DNA from: JAPLJU01 sp964547985
Lineage (GTDB): Bacteria > Desulfobacterota > Syntrophia > Syntrophales > UBA2192
Reading direction: 5' to 3'
Length of the DNA: 64,000 nt
Assembly: GCA_964547985.1 (NCBI GenBank)
Contig: CAZJPV010000003.1
Span: 1 to 64,000 of the forward strand
Position numbers and translations under genes: made by a program
Shown here: positions 43,568 through 52,683 of the stretch, piece by piece
Layout: every line of letters starts with the position of its first letter
Numbering within the stretch: position 1 is the stretch's first letter
The notes under the pieces: model-generated
What the model saw: the letters and a program-made list of their open reading frames with translations, nothing else
Told to the model about the DNA's origin: nothing
Database searches by the model: none

Positions 43568-43942
43568 TCAACCCTTTTCGATCCGGATCTTTGGGGCACC
43601 CTTTTCCTTTTTTAGGACCGTTGCGTCACCGGTGATCATCCCGACGACATTCACCTGGCTCGCCGGGACGGGGTCGGAACTGTCGCTCATGGGCGTTCGC
43701 CCGAAGAAGATGGCAAGCGCCGTCCCCGGGGGCCAGTAGCCGATGTGGCCGACCCTGACCTTCGTCGTCGCCGTCTCATCCGGCGGCATCTTAAGGCCGA
43801 TGGAGAAATAAAACTCATCCCCCCATTCGTTCGGTTTTGCCTCGATGGGGAGCTTTTTGTAGATGGCCTTCGCGCAGGGGGTGTCGGATAACTCCGCGTT
43901 CAGGCTGCACGCCCCGACAATGATCTTTATCTTCTGCGGCAT
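43568..43942 (-). CDS. Cyclophilin-like domain protein (DUF369-like)
   Basis: The 124-residue protein is a single compact domain: IKIIVGACSLNAELSDTPCAKAIYKKLPIEA, then GDEFYFSI, a VGHIGYWPPGTALAIFFGRTPMS block and a short C-terminal tail. The GYWPPGxAxxIFFGxTP wording is that of small cyclophilin-like fold proteins found in bacteria and archaea. No enzymatic function is established. It is transcribed alone. Confidence 0.78.
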   Translation of the reverse strand: MPQKIKIIVGACSLNAELSDTPCAKAIYKKLPIEAKPNEWGDEFYFSIGLKMPPDETATTKVRVGHIGYWPPGTALAIFFGRTPMSDSSDPVPASQVNVVGMITGDATVLKKEKGAPKIRIEKG

Positions 43943-44042
43943 GGACGTGTCCCTTCCGTTAAAGTCCCGTTTTCTTTTCAGAAAGGAATCTTACCACATA
44001 ATAATGATATTTGATTCTCTTTTCAACAGGTTCCATGTCGGA

Positions 44043-44291
44043 TCAAAGCTTCTTCATGGCGAAGAAGGTCCCTAGGCTGTTCCCGCTTGCGAAGGCCGTG
44101 ATATTCATCAGGCCATTCGTTGCGGAGTCCTTCAGAATCACCGTGATAAGAACAAAATTGGCTACTGTGATCATCCCGGAGAGCACCGTCGCCCGGAAGA
44201 TTTTCCTCTGGGCGACGTCGCTCGTGTACTTGGTGATCAAAAGATCCACGACGAATCCAGCGATGAAGATGAGGATGATTTTGAGGATCAT
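44043..44291 (-). CDS. Small membrane protein, unknown function
   Basis: The 82-residue protein has two or three hydrophobic helices (residues about 2-17, 38-54 and a weak third) separated by a basic Lys/Thr/Arg loop (TKYTSDVAQRKIFRAT). The ATG at 44291 follows GGGAGG at 6 bases. I do not recognise the family. The 400 bases upstream contain a candidate promoter and are otherwise non-coding. Confidence 0.65.
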   Translation of the reverse strand: MILKIILIFIAGFVVDLLITKYTSDVAQRKIFRATVLSGMITVANFVLITVILKDSATNGLMNITAFASGNSLGTFFAMKKL

Positions 44292-44736
44292 GGCACACCT
44301 CCCTGTATGTATTTTGAAAAGATTTCAGACGATTAGACAGGAAAACCCATCGGGGTGGATGCCTTCGGAATCGAAAGACAGAAAAAGCGTCCTTATTCGG
44401 CTGACACATTAAGCCGCATCTGCATGCTTTATTCGATTTTTAAAGGAGGTTACGGGCAGGAAGGACCCGTGATGTGGTGAGAAGGACAGGAATCTTTCAC
44501 GGATCTTTTGTTACCCATAACCCGGGGGTTGTTCGGCTGATTCCAAGGCATCCTCCTGTTCAAGATGGCAGGCCGTGTCTGCCTGCTGGCTGAAAACATT
44601 ATTATAATACCGGAAAAGACGGCAAAAGACAATTATCAAAATGTAACATAAATTCAAGTTGTTATACATGATTTGACGGCTGAAAACCCGCGGGGAGGGG
44701 TTTCAGCCCCCAAGGTAGGTCTTCTGACTGCCCGGT
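44292..44736. other. 445-base intergenic region with candidate promoter and hairpins
   Basis: I see no clear gene. On the minus strand a TTGTCT (about 44632-44627) and TATTAT with 17-base spacing could be a sigma-70 promoter, giving a long leader of about 300 bases before the membrane protein at 44291. Downstream of it a 6-bp stem (GCAGGC / GCCTGC) and a short 33-codon ATG frame (44450-44551) preceded directly by AGGAGG can be drawn, but the ribosome site abuts the ATG. A hairpin GGCTGAAA / TTTCAGCC (44678-44708) follows the YkgJ gene and may end its transcript. Confidence 0.4.
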
Positions 44737-45048
44737 TCAGATCTGAAGAGTCTTCTTTCTGAAAAGGGGACAGATCTCCGAAGAGCCGGGCTCGAAGTCT
44801 CGACAGACCTTTGGCCTTGTTTCATAGATGGCGCATGCGGCCCGGTCCTCTTCCCAGACCAGGTAGGGACAGGCGTGAAGGTGGTGCCCGTCTTCGAGTG
44901 CGACAAGGCGGTCCCCCGCCCAGGCCGTCCAGCGGTACTTCTCCAGGATATCGTCACGCCCCTCCTGCCTCCATCGCGCGAGGTCCTCCTCGCAGGCCTG
45001 GGCGATCATATTGGCGAGGCAGCAGATCCCGCAGCGGTTGCATTCCAT
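44737..45048 (-). CDS. YkgJ-family cysteine-cluster protein
   Basis: The 103-residue protein has the family's eight-cysteine metal-binding layout: CNRCGICC near the start, a central CPYL and CAIYETRPKVCRDF towards the end. The family (PF03692) is thought to bind zinc or an Fe-S cluster; function is unknown. Length is normal. It is followed on its own strand by an inverted repeat at 44678-44708. Confidence 0.85.
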   Translation of the reverse strand: MECNRCGICCLANMIAQACEEDLARWRQEGRDDILEKYRWTAWAGDRLVALEDGHHLHACPYLVWEEDRAACAIYETRPKVCRDFEPGSSEICPLFRKKTLQI

Positions 45049-45214
45049 CGGAATTTACGTGATATCGCGCCTTGACGGGCGGATATCAAAGTTGATAAGG
45101 CACTATAACTCAGGACGCCCTTTTTATAAAAGGAAAAAGGGTGAAGGATGAGTTATGAAATTTGAGTTTTGAAATGAATGCAAAATTCATGATTCAATAC
45201 CAAATATAACGGTT

Positions 45215-46120
45215 ATGTCACCGATTAACGATACAAGACATTATCACAGGCGCGGCCGGATCGATCTCATGACGGAGTTCACGATCTCCGAGTCCCTGCG
45301 CTCCGCCGACTCCCCCTATTCAAAGGCCCTGGAGCTTTCGTCCTACGGGGAGATGGTTGGGAGGCGGCTAGCGGAGATGAAGCTTATGAGACCCGGATGC
45401 CGGATCTGTGAGGTCGGCGGAGGGTACGGGAGCCTGATGCGGGGGCTTCTCGAGAACTGCTCGTCATTGATCGGCCAGGTGCTCATGGTAGATTTATCTG
45501 CGAACCTCCTAAAGAGACAGCGGGAATGTCTGAAGTCGTGGGGATCGAAAGTCGCCTTCATCCACGGCGACATCTCGGAACTGATGCCTTCCCTTCGGAG
45601 CCTCGACCTCATGATTCTCAACGAGGTGATCGGCGATCTCGACACCTGGACGGACCTTTCTGCCGGAAAACTCCCCGGGGAGGTCGCTGGGTACGTGCGT
45701 GAATATGGTCTTGCCATCCCGGAAAAGGGGACGTTTCACTTCAATATCGGAGCCCTTCGTCTCCTGGAAGCGATCTGCCGCCAGGGAATTCCTGCTTTCA
45801 TCAGTGAGCACTCGAGCGATCCCATCATCCCGCCCGGCATGGATTACCTCGCCAGGGGGCTCACACCCGACGGGTTCCCGAGGGAGATAAAGCTCAAGGA
45901 TCACTCAGAGTACACCATCCGGTTTTCCCACCTTGTGCGTGTCGCGGAGACCCTCGGGAAGAAAACACGGACGGGTTCCCTTATCGAACTCCTCGGGATG
46001 AGGGATACGCCGGGACTTCGATTCATCTTCACGGCACAGGCGAGCGCGAAGGACGAGCAGGCGCTTGTGCTCGAATTTCTCGATCATGTACGGGAATACC
46101 GATGGCTTACGATACAGTAG
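45215..46120 (+). CDS. SAM-dependent methyltransferase
   Basis: A class I methyltransferase fold can be read from motif I (CRICEVGGGYGSLMRGLL), the acidic end of strand 2 (MVDLSANLL) and the LDLMILNEVIGDLD region in place of motif IV. The C-terminal 150 residues look like a substrate-binding extension (IPPGMDYLARGLTPDG). Substrate unknown. The ATG at 45215 or 18 codons downstream could serve. The 170 bases upstream are AT-rich with degenerate repeats. Confidence 0.75.
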   Translation: MSPINDTRHYHRRGRIDLMTEFTISESLRSADSPYSKALELSSYGEMVGRRLAEMKLMRPGCRICEVGGGYGSLMRGLLENCSSLIGQVLMVDLSANLLKRQRECLKSWGSKVAFIHGDISELMPSLRSLDLMILNEVIGDLDTWTDLSAGKLPGEVAGYVREYGLAIPEKGTFHFNIGALRLLEAICRQGIPAFISEHSSDPIIPPGMDYLARGLTPDGFPREIKLKDHSEYTIRFSHLVRVAETLGKKTRTGSLIELLGMRDTPGLRFIFTAQASAKDEQALVLEFLDHVREYRWLTIQ

Positions 46121-46405
46121 GGTGGTGAATAACCACAGTGACTAGTGATGAGTGGCGAGCGGTGAGTGGACAGATTGATACAATGACTGAGCGGGATTCT
46201 TTCTGCGAATAGACGGTTTTTGACCGCACCGTCGCTCGCTCCACTGCAGACGCAAAAACTCGCCCTTCGGACTCAGACAGTTTGCGCTGCGGGCGTTCCG
46301 CTTCGCGAAGAGCGGTTAACAAAAACACGTCTAATTTCGCTGTTCAGAATCCACGCTCATCCGCTTTCGGCGAATAGAAATGAGTGTGCAGTGAAAAGTG
46401 GGGAG
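46121..46405. repeat. Short degenerate repeats and a palindrome-rich spacer
   Basis: The spacer opens with degenerate GTGACTAGTGATGAGTGGCGAGCGGTGAGTGG copies and continues with short palindromes such as TTCGCGAA and CGCTTCGCGAAGAGCG (about 46298-46315). Similar ACTCACCACTGACAACTC text occurs at 43021-43040. No gene is supported here; an open frame from 46220 reads through the spacer but has no protein-like features before 46406. Confidence 0.4.
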
Positions 46406-46720
46406 ATGAAGAAGAGAAAAGAAGAGGCGGTCAGGGCGCTCTTTGATTGTTACAAAAAAATTGAAGCACTGAAGGAAAAACCCTCCTATTCACCGGAATT
46501 CCTCCTGTGGCGACAGGAAACGGAGGCCATGATCGAAAGGCTCTTCGGGAAGGAGAGTAATGAGGCCCAGAATTTCAAAGCCATCCACTACAACCCCTTT
46601 TTTCTCTCCTGCCGGACGAGTGAGACCGATATCGAGGATGCCTACCAGGAAGGTATGGAAGAGGCAAGAAAGATGATCGTCTCCTGGATGGAGTCGCTAG
46701 GCCGTAAACCGGGGGAATAA
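46406..46720 (+). CDS. Small hypothetical protein
   Basis: From the ATG at 46406 (GGGGAG upstream) the product is 104 residues, helical and charged. The order EFLLWRQETEAMIERLFGKESNEAQNFKAIHYNP recalls the N-terminal helical domain found in front of several defence-type or TIGR02391-like proteins, but here it stands alone. Function unknown. Convergent to the nucleoside-recognition gene, 19 bases apart. Confidence 0.5.
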   Translation: MKKRKEEAVRALFDCYKKIEALKEKPSYSPEFLLWRQETEAMIERLFGKESNEAQNFKAIHYNPFFLSCRTSETDIEDAYQEGMEEARKMIVSWMESLGRKPGE

Positions 46721-46739
46721 ACATACCTGATGAAAGGAA

Positions 46740-47675
46740 TTAACCCTTCTTTTTCCGAAACTCAACCCAGAGGGTGAGGAGCCGGGTTGCTAAAATGGCC
46801 ATGATGAACCGCGGCACCCAGAGCCAGAAGGGGCTCAGCCCGAAGGACAGAAAGAGGGTCGGGTCCTCGATCATGGAATGGTTGATCCCGATGGACAGGT
46901 GCAGTTCCTGGAGTTCCTCCCGCGTCAGGTGTCCCGCCTTTGCCTCCTCCACGATCACCGCGCCGCCGTAAGCAAGCCCGAAGACCACCGCCGTCATCCA
47001 GAGCATCCCGACCTGCCGGCTGAGGCCCATCAGCCGCAGAAGCGGCGACAGGGCCCGGACAACGGGATGGATCCAGCCCATCTTTTTCATGACTTCGAGA
47101 AATGTCAGGATGGACATGATGATCAGGAAGATCTTCAGGGAAAGGCCGAACATCGAATAGACCCAGCTCTTCATCATCCCGGCAAGGGGCAGGGGAACCG
47201 ACTGAAGGCCTCCGGGAGAGGCATCAAGCGGGTTTTTCGTGTCAAGGAAAAACGAGCACGCCCAGACAGTAATGATGGCGGTCGTCAGCCGAAAGAGGGT
47301 TGCCTTGAGGGGGTGAATCCCGGAGTTGGCCTGGACAACGCCCTCCTGGACGAGATTGTGGCAGATGAGGAGAAAGACGGCAATGAGAGTCATCTGTTCG
47401 ATCGTGAAGGGGAGAACGGCCATGGCTGCAATGCCCCCATAGATGTTCGCCAGCATCCCGATAATGAGGGGTAATGCGGCCGCGGCCAGAAGGCCGATCA
47501 GGTTCATCAGTGGTTGGAGCAGAAAGTCCATTTTCGAAAGAAGGCCGCTCCAGTCCAGGAGCGCCGTCAGGAAGGAGATGGGCAGGATGATTTTTATCAT
47601 CCAGATGAATCCGTCGAAGCCTTTTTTGATCCCGTCTCTCAAGCCTTCGAGAAGTCGATGACGGGCCTCGATCAC
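46740..47675 (-). CDS. Nucleoside-recognition (Gate-domain) membrane protein
   Basis: The 311-residue protein has about eight hydrophobic helices in two Gate-domain halves; the LPLIIGMLANIYGGIAAMAVLPF and PLLRLMGLSRQVGMLWMTAVVFGLAYGGAVIVEE segments, with conserved small and acidic residues, are typical of spore-maturation SpmA/SpmB-like and nucleoside-recognition proteins. Substrate unknown. Its ATG overlaps the stop of the thioredoxin gene (ATGA). Confidence 0.8.
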   Translation of the reverse strand: MIEARHRLLEGLRDGIKKGFDGFIWMIKIILPISFLTALLDWSGLLSKMDFLLQPLMNLIGLLAAAALPLIIGMLANIYGGIAAMAVLPFTIEQMTLIAVFLLICHNLVQEGVVQANSGIHPLKATLFRLTTAIITVWACSFFLDTKNPLDASPGGLQSVPLPLAGMMKSWVYSMFGLSLKIFLIIMSILTFLEVMKKMGWIHPVVRALSPLLRLMGLSRQVGMLWMTAVVFGLAYGGAVIVEEAKAGHLTREELQELHLSIGINHSMIEDPTLFLSFGLSPFWLWVPRFIMAILATRLLTLWVEFRKKKG

Positions 47676-48130
47676 GACAACCTCAAAAGGGCCTTGAGAT
47701 GCCTCTCGATATCTTCCTTCGAGAGAACGCCCACCATCCGGTCCATCAGCTTTCCTTCCCTGAAGAGAAGCATGGTGGGGATCCCCTGGACGGTGTACTG
47801 TGCGGGGACGGCTCTGTTCTCGTCAACGTTCATTTTGGCAACTTTCACCCGGCCTTCAAAATCGATAGCGATCTTTTCGGTGATGGGCGCAAGCATCCGA
47901 CAGTAGGCGCACCAGGGCGCCCACAGGACGACAAGGACGGGCTCCGGCGAGGCGAGGACCTCCCGGGTGAAGGTGCCGTCGGTCACCGGCACGGTCAGGG
48001 CCTCTTTCCCGTGGACGGAAAGTAGCGCGTGGCATTTGCCGCATAGAGGCTGGTCATGCAGTTTCGCCGTCGGAACGCGATTTTTTGCGCCGCATTTGCT
48101 GCAGGTGATGACAATGGTTTCCTGGTCCAT
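47672..48130 (-). CDS. trxC: Thioredoxin 2-type protein with zinc-binding N-terminus
   Basis: An N-terminal zinc motif with two CxxC pairs (CSKCGAKNRVP...LCGKCHALL) precedes a thioredoxin domain with the active site WAPWCAYC and the cis-Pro block GIPTMLLF. This is the TrxC (thioredoxin 2) layout, a cytoplasmic disulfide reductase often induced by oxidative stress. The active-site dipeptide is Ala-Tyr instead of the usual Gly-Pro, so its redox potential may differ. 152 aa. Confidence 0.88.
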   Translation of the reverse strand: MDQETIVITCSKCGAKNRVPTAKLHDQPLCGKCHALLSVHGKEALTVPVTDGTFTREVLASPEPVLVVLWAPWCAYCRMLAPITEKIAIDFEGRVKVAKMNVDENRAVPAQYTVQGIPTMLLFREGKLMDRMVGVLSKEDIERHLKALLRLS

Positions 48131-48141
48131 GCTTTTCTGTT

Positions 48142-48624
48142 CTACCTTGCCACGGTCACGGGTCGGGGGGAGAGAATCCTGACGAGATCCTTCGTGGCCA
48201 TGTCTGCCAGCAGCCCCTTTCGTCCGGCATTGATAAGAATCCGGGGAATGCCGAGAATCGTCTCCTCGATGTAGACCGGAAGATTTTTCCGCGTGCCGAA
48301 GGGTGACGTACCTCCGACGACGTAGCCCGTGTGTTTGCCGGCCGCGGCCGGGTCGCAGGGCTGGACGGTCTTGACGCCGAGTGTCCTGGCCAGGTCCTTG
48401 GTGGAAACCTGCCTGTTCCCATGCATGAGAATGATGAAGGGTCTTTTCAGATCGTCCTCCATGACGAGCGTCTTGATGACCCGGTATTCGTCCACGCGCA
48501 GTTCCCTCGCGGCCACCTCGGTTCCACCCCTTTCCTCATACTTGTAGGCGTGGAGCGTGAAATCCGCCCCGTTGTCCCGTAGGGCCCGGATGGCTGGTGT
48601 GGCCGGAAAATGCTCCTTTGTCAT
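48142..48624 (-). CDS. ybaK: YbaK/EbsC-type aminoacyl-tRNA deacylase
   Basis: The 160-residue protein has the YbaK fold marks: HAYKYEERGGTEVAARELRV, VIKTLVMEDDLKRPFIILM and the glycine-rich GGTSPFGTRK loop. YbaK clears Cys from Cys-tRNA(Pro). Its ATG overlaps the TGA of mutY by four bases, so the two are coupled. Confidence 0.88.
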   Translation of the reverse strand: MTKEHFPATPAIRALRDNGADFTLHAYKYEERGGTEVAARELRVDEYRVIKTLVMEDDLKRPFIILMHGNRQVSTKDLARTLGVKTVQPCDPAAAGKHTGYVVGGTSPFGTRKNLPVYIEETILGIPRILINAGRKGLLADMATKDLVRILSPRPVTVAR

Positions 48625-49757
48625 GAGTGGCCTCTCTTGTGCCCGTGGCGTCCTTGATTATCTTTTCGGAAGGTTTTACTATGCATCGATGCAGTAACGC
48701 CCCGGACAATCTCGCGATCGGCCTTCGAGAAAGCCAGGTTCTTGAGTTCGTCGACGGGTACCCACGACCACGCGGCGCACTCCAGGGCCTTTGGTCTGCC
48801 TTTCAAATGTCTGCAGGAATAGGCATAAAGGGTCATGAGGAAATGGGTGAAGCCGTGCTCCGCGGCAAGAAGTTTCCGGCCCACGGCAACATTGATACCC
48901 AGTTCGCCGAGAATGCTCTGCCGGAGGGCCTGCTGAAGGGACAGCCCGTCCTCCCGCCTTCCGCCCGGGAATTTCCAGAGACCCCCGAGCAGGCCTTTAT
49001 CGGGCCGCCTGACAACGAGGACCCGGCCGTTTTTCCGTATAATCCCCGCCGTCACATCCCGGTGGGGAAGTGCCGTTCTTTTCGGCACGGGCGGGATGTC
49101 ATTCTGAAGGCCCCTGATGCGGGCGAGGCAAATATCGACGAGGGGACACCTTTCGCAGGCCGGATTCCGGGGCAGGCAGACCGTGGCGCCGAGATCCATC
49201 ATGGCCTGGTTGAATGGACCGGGCCGGTCTTGCGGCACCAGCGCCCGCAGGGTCTTTTCGATTTTCTTCTGAACCGATGGTTCCCGCGGGGGCTTGCGAA
49301 GGGCCATCAGACGACTCATGACGCGACGGGCATTCCCGTCAATAGCGGGCACCGGCTTTTCGAAGGCGATGCTCAGGACAGCGCCGGCCGTGTATGCGCC
49401 GATGCCGGGGAGGGCAAGGAGGTCCTCGAATGTTGCGGGAAGTATTCCGCCGTGAACCTCTACCAGTTGCCCGGCCGCTTCGTGGAGGTGTCGTGCGCGG
49501 GCATAGTAACCCATATTCTCCCAGGCCTTGAGGACGTCATCCCGTGACGCCCGGGCCAGGCTCCGGATGGTGGGAAACCGTTTCAGGAACCGGTTGAAGT
49601 AGGGGATCACCGTGTCGACCTGGGTCTGTTGCAGCATGATCTCGGAGACCCAGATCGCATAAGGGTCGCGTGTTCTTCGCCAGGGAAGTTCCCGGCGGTT
49701 TTTTTCGTACCAGGCGAGGAGGCGGTGCGTGATGTTTCTCGTGTCAGGTCCGGTCAT
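48621..49757 (-). CDS. mutY: A/G-specific adenine glycosylase MutY
   Basis: MutY removes A mispaired with 8-oxo-G. Visible are the MLQQTQVDTVIPYF start of the glycosylase domain, the helix-hairpin-helix LPGIGAYTAGAVLSIAF, the catalytic Asp in AIDGNARRV, a 4Fe-4S loop with CLPRNPACERCPLVDIC and a C-terminal NUDIX-like domain (GRVLVVRRPDKGLLGGLWKFPGG). 378 aa is normal. With MutT (58190-58585) it makes up most of the GO repair system. Confidence 0.94.
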   Translation of the reverse strand: MTGPDTRNITHRLLAWYEKNRRELPWRRTRDPYAIWVSEIMLQQTQVDTVIPYFNRFLKRFPTIRSLARASRDDVLKAWENMGYYARARHLHEAAGQLVEVHGGILPATFEDLLALPGIGAYTAGAVLSIAFEKPVPAIDGNARRVMSRLMALRKPPREPSVQKKIEKTLRALVPQDRPGPFNQAMMDLGATVCLPRNPACERCPLVDICLARIRGLQNDIPPVPKRTALPHRDVTAGIIRKNGRVLVVRRPDKGLLGGLWKFPGGRREDGLSLQQALRQSILGELGINVAVGRKLLAAEHGFTHFLMTLYAYSCRHLKGRPKALECAAWSWVPVDELKNLAFSKADREIVRGVTASMHSKTFRKDNQGRHGHKRGHS

Positions 49758-49825
49758 GATTCTATGGTATCGACACGTCGTTCGGAAGTCAAATGGAAGG
49801 AAACGGCAATAGCGAACCTGGTGTA

Positions 49826-50788
49826 TTACACGTGATTGCGAAGCTGCAGCTCCATCGGGTGGGGGTTGAGATAGGTCTGCGTCTTCAAGTACGCCTGGTT
49901 GTACTTCCTCACGAAGTGGTTCAGAAGGGTGACGGGCACGATGAGGGGTATGAGCCCCCTGCGGTACTCTTCGATGACCTCCAGGACTTCCCGCTTTTCA
50001 TCCGCCGTCAGTTCCTTCTTGAAGTAGCCCATCATGTGATGGAGGACGTTGGTGTGCTTCGCTGCTGACGGCTTCAGTGCCATGGCCTCCATGAGAAGAG
50101 TCTCGTACTCATCGACGATGTCCCGGACGGGCCGTTCCTTGGCATGGGCCACAAGGCTTCCCATCTGCTTGAGGTGTTTGGGGCTGTGGGCCATGAGAAG
50201 TAGTTTGTTCTTTGAGTGGAAGTCCACGAGGCTTCCGAGGCGGCTCTTCCCCTCCATGATGTCGCAGTAACGCTTGTACGTGAAAATACGCTCGATGAAA
50301 TTCTCCCGAAGCACCGGGTCGTGAAGGCGGCCTTCCTCTTCGACAGGGGTCATAGGGAAATGCTCCATGAAAGCCCTGGCAAAGAGGCCGACGCCTTTCT
50401 TCTGCGGCATGCCCTTTTCGTCATAGACCTTGACGCGCTCCATGCCGCTGGAGGGGGAATCGCTCTTGAAGATAAAGCCGAGAAGGTCCTCCCCTTCGAG
50501 CTCGGCAACGCGCTTGCGGGCCCACGTCAGCATCCGGTCCGTGTAATCGATCTTCGTACGGGTCGTGATGAACCGGGGGTTCGCCGCGTCGCCGACCAGC
50601 CGGAAGGTCTCCCGCGGGATTCCGAAACCGCATTCCACCTCGGGGCACACCGGGACATACTCCACCCACTTGCCCAGGGTGTCCTTCAGGAAGCGATCGA
50701 GGGCGTGACCGCCGTTGTAACGGACGTTTTCCCCCAGAAGACATGTGCTGATCCCGATACGGATCTTGTCCTGCCTGTCGGTCGTCAT
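49826..50788 (-). CDS. DUF523-DUF1722 (YbgA-like) protein
   Basis: The 320-residue protein begins with DUF523 (IRIGISTCLLGENVRYNGGHA; PEVECGFGIPRE), carries the cysteine-rich strand motif of that domain and ends with a DUF1722 domain (LLMAHSPKHLKQMGSLVA; FKKELTADEKREVLEVIEEYRRGLIPLIVP). This fusion is widespread in bacteria and often near photolyase genes; a role in DNA repair or sulfur chemistry has been suggested but not shown. Confidence 0.88.
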   Translation of the reverse strand: MTTDRQDKIRIGISTCLLGENVRYNGGHALDRFLKDTLGKWVEYVPVCPEVECGFGIPRETFRLVGDAANPRFITTRTKIDYTDRMLTWARKRVAELEGEDLLGFIFKSDSPSSGMERVKVYDEKGMPQKKGVGLFARAFMEHFPMTPVEEEGRLHDPVLRENFIERIFTYKRYCDIMEGKSRLGSLVDFHSKNKLLLMAHSPKHLKQMGSLVAHAKERPVRDIVDEYETLLMEAMALKPSAAKHTNVLHHMMGYFKKELTADEKREVLEVIEEYRRGLIPLIVPVTLLNHFVRKYNQAYLKTQTYLNPHPMELQLRNHV

Positions 50789-50982
50789 ATCAACCCCCCT
50801 CTTTTCGGATTGGATTCGAAGATAGTGGAAAATTTGTAATAGAATGACGGAAAAAAATCAAAGAAAACTTGGACACCCCTCCGGAAGCTTTTCTTGCCAA
50901 GGGCGGCGCAAAGGTGCTAGAGTCCCCACAGAAGGTGAAAGCCTTCGGGTGTTTCGAAATCCGGACGGGGAGGTCAAAGAAG

Positions 50983-51414
50983 ATGCTTGAGAAGATGAAA
51001 GCCCTGGCGAAGGAAAAGGACACCTGCGTACTGGCAACGGTTTCGGGTGTCGAGCCCCATTGCTCGCTCATGTCCTACGCCACCGACGATGACTGCCGCG
51101 AAATATACATGATGACTCACAAGCAGACCAAGAAGTATCGCAACCTCCTCCAGAACGAAAAGGTTAGCCTTTTGATTGATACCCGCGAGGAGGCCGGTGG
51201 GCGGGAGGTAACGAAGGCCCTTACCATAAACGGCGTTTTTCACAGGATCCAGGGGGAAGCCAAAAGGAAAGAGGCCTTTGCCCGAATCCTGCAGAAACAT
51301 CCCCACCTTAAAAAGTTCGCGGACAGCCCGGATGCGGAAGTCTTCGCTGTGAGGATCAAGTCTTTTCAGCTTCTGGAGGGAATCAGCGACTCTTCATTTA
51401 TTGCGATGGATTAG
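50983..51414 (+). CDS. Pyridoxamine 5'-phosphate oxidase-like flavin-binding protein
   Basis: The 143-residue product has the split-barrel of PNPOx-like proteins: DTCVLATVSGVEPHCSLMSYATDDD at the N-terminus, a central strand with EIYMMTHKQTKKYRNLLQNEKVSLLID and a C-terminal strand. Such proteins bind FMN, F420 or heme. The ATG at 50983 follows GGGGAGG; a longer frame to 50869 has no clear start. Substrate unknown. Confidence 0.78.
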   Translation: MLEKMKALAKEKDTCVLATVSGVEPHCSLMSYATDDDCREIYMMTHKQTKKYRNLLQNEKVSLLIDTREEAGGREVTKALTINGVFHRIQGEAKRKEAFARILQKHPHLKKFADSPDAEVFAVRIKSFQLLEGISDSSFIAMD

Positions 51415-51426
51415 GACGGCCTGCCT

Positions 51427-51924
51427 TCAGGGGAGGTTCATCCGCCAGATATAGAAATTGAGAACTCCGGCATAGGCCACCCAGACGAGCGTCGGGAGCA
51501 TGAGAAGTCCGGACAGACGGTTGACCTGCCAGAAGGCGATCGTCGTGGCCAGGATCGCGAGCCAAAGGACGACGATCTCCACAAAGGCGAACATGGGCGC
51601 GCGAAGGCCGAAGAAGAGGTAGGACCACAGCACGTTCAGCAGGAGCTGGACGACAAAGAAGGTGATCGGAAGCTTCGTCCGGAAAAGCCCCCCCTGCCGC
51701 CATACGAGCCAGACGGCAACCCCCATCAACGTGTAGAGAACAAACCACACAGGGCCGAACACCCAGTTCGGTGGCGTCCATTCGGGCTTCAGAAGATTCG
51801 CGTACCAGACAGGAAGCCCCGGGTGGGTAAAGTAGGAACCGGCCAGCATGGCCGCAAAGCAAAGTCCCATCCAAACGGTCAGGTCGATATAGGGTCTGAA
51901 GAGGGTTATCAGTCGCTCGAACAA
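51427..51924 (-). CDS. tspO: TspO/MBR-family membrane protein
   Basis: The five-helix TspO protein (165 aa) has the family words GSYFTHPGLPVWYANLLKPEWTPPNWVFGPVWFVLYTLMGVA and the WxxxRLSGLLMLPTLVWVAYAGVLN near the C-terminus. TspO binds porphyrins and is linked to tetrapyrrole and stress responses in bacteria. It is the last gene of an operon with the QueG-like and thiol-dioxygenase-like genes (15-base spacing). Confidence 0.92.
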   Translation of the reverse strand: MFERLITLFRPYIDLTVWMGLCFAAMLAGSYFTHPGLPVWYANLLKPEWTPPNWVFGPVWFVLYTLMGVAVWLVWRQGGLFRTKLPITFFVVQLLLNVLWSYLFFGLRAPMFAFVEIVVLWLAILATTIAFWQVNRLSGLLMLPTLVWVAYAGVLNFYIWRMNLP

Positions 51925-51939
51925 ATTTGCACCTCAATA

Positions 51940-52680
51940 TCAAAGGGATGATCTCAGCCTGGCGAGGGAGTGTTCGCCTTCCTTCCTGATGTGGTCGGGC
52001 AGGTCGCTCGAGAGGACCTTTTCCAGGAGACCCTCGCTCCAGGGCGCGCGCAGAGAACCCGCGGTCCGGATGGCGAGAGCCTCTTTGAGGGGTTTTGGGG
52101 GATAAACCCTCGCGACCGCTTTGCTCTCCGGGTAAAAGAACTGGATGTAACCCTTCCGGATGCTGCGGCCATAGACGTTGATGGTGACGGCCACGTCATT
52201 ACTTTCGTTTTCCATGCGGTGGATCCCTTTGTTCAGGGGAAGAACGCTGGTAAACTCTCCCGGCTGAAGGACGGTCGAGGATGTTTCCTCCAGTTCGGCA
52301 TAACCCTCCCTTTTACCGTCGTCCAGGCGCTTGTATTTCCTTTCCCGGATAAGCCTTGTGAAACTCCCTATAATTCCCCAGGAGCCGTGATCATGGACGG
52401 TGTCGGCAAGATAAGGCCCCCAGATATAGCAGATGACCTGGAAAGACCTGTCGGGGCTTCTGTGGAGGGTGATCTCGTTGGGCCATATGCCGGCCTTCTG
52501 GCTTTCGCTGAACGCCCGGTCGAAGAGGACCTTCTGCAGGATGTCGCCGAACCAGTCCTTTTGGTGCATCAATTCTCTCAGCATCGAGCCTCCGGAATCG
52601 ATCAGCCGGGCCATGTCGGGCTTCTCCCCGAGGAAGGCATGGAATTGCTGACAGAACTGATCGAGATTTGATATCGCCAT
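51940..52680 (-). CDS. Cysteine-dioxygenase-like cupin
   Basis: The 246-residue protein has a cupin core with metal ligands in VHDHGSWGIIGSF (His-x-His) and a later His in NKGIHRMEN. It matches the COG5553/thiol dioxygenase group, which oxidises cysteine or 3-mercaptopropionate with iron and oxygen. An oxygen-using enzyme is unexpected next to anaerobic metabolism. Its start lies 3 bases after the QueG-like gene stop. Confidence 0.75.
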   Translation of the reverse strand: MAISNLDQFCQQFHAFLGEKPDMARLIDSGGSMLRELMHQKDWFGDILQKVLFDRAFSESQKAGIWPNEITLHRSPDRSFQVICYIWGPYLADTVHDHGSWGIIGSFTRLIRERKYKRLDDGKREGYAELEETSSTVLQPGEFTSVLPLNKGIHRMENESNDVAVTINVYGRSIRKGYIQFFYPESKAVARVYPPKPLKEALAIRTAGSLRAPWSEGLLEKVLSSDLPDHIRKEGEHSLARLRSSL

Positions 52681-52683
52681 GCT

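Noticed and set aside
44450..44551. A 33-codon ATG frame with AGGAGG immediately upstream
   Set aside because: The ribosome site directly abuts the ATG, leaving no spacing, and the peptide has no recognisable features.
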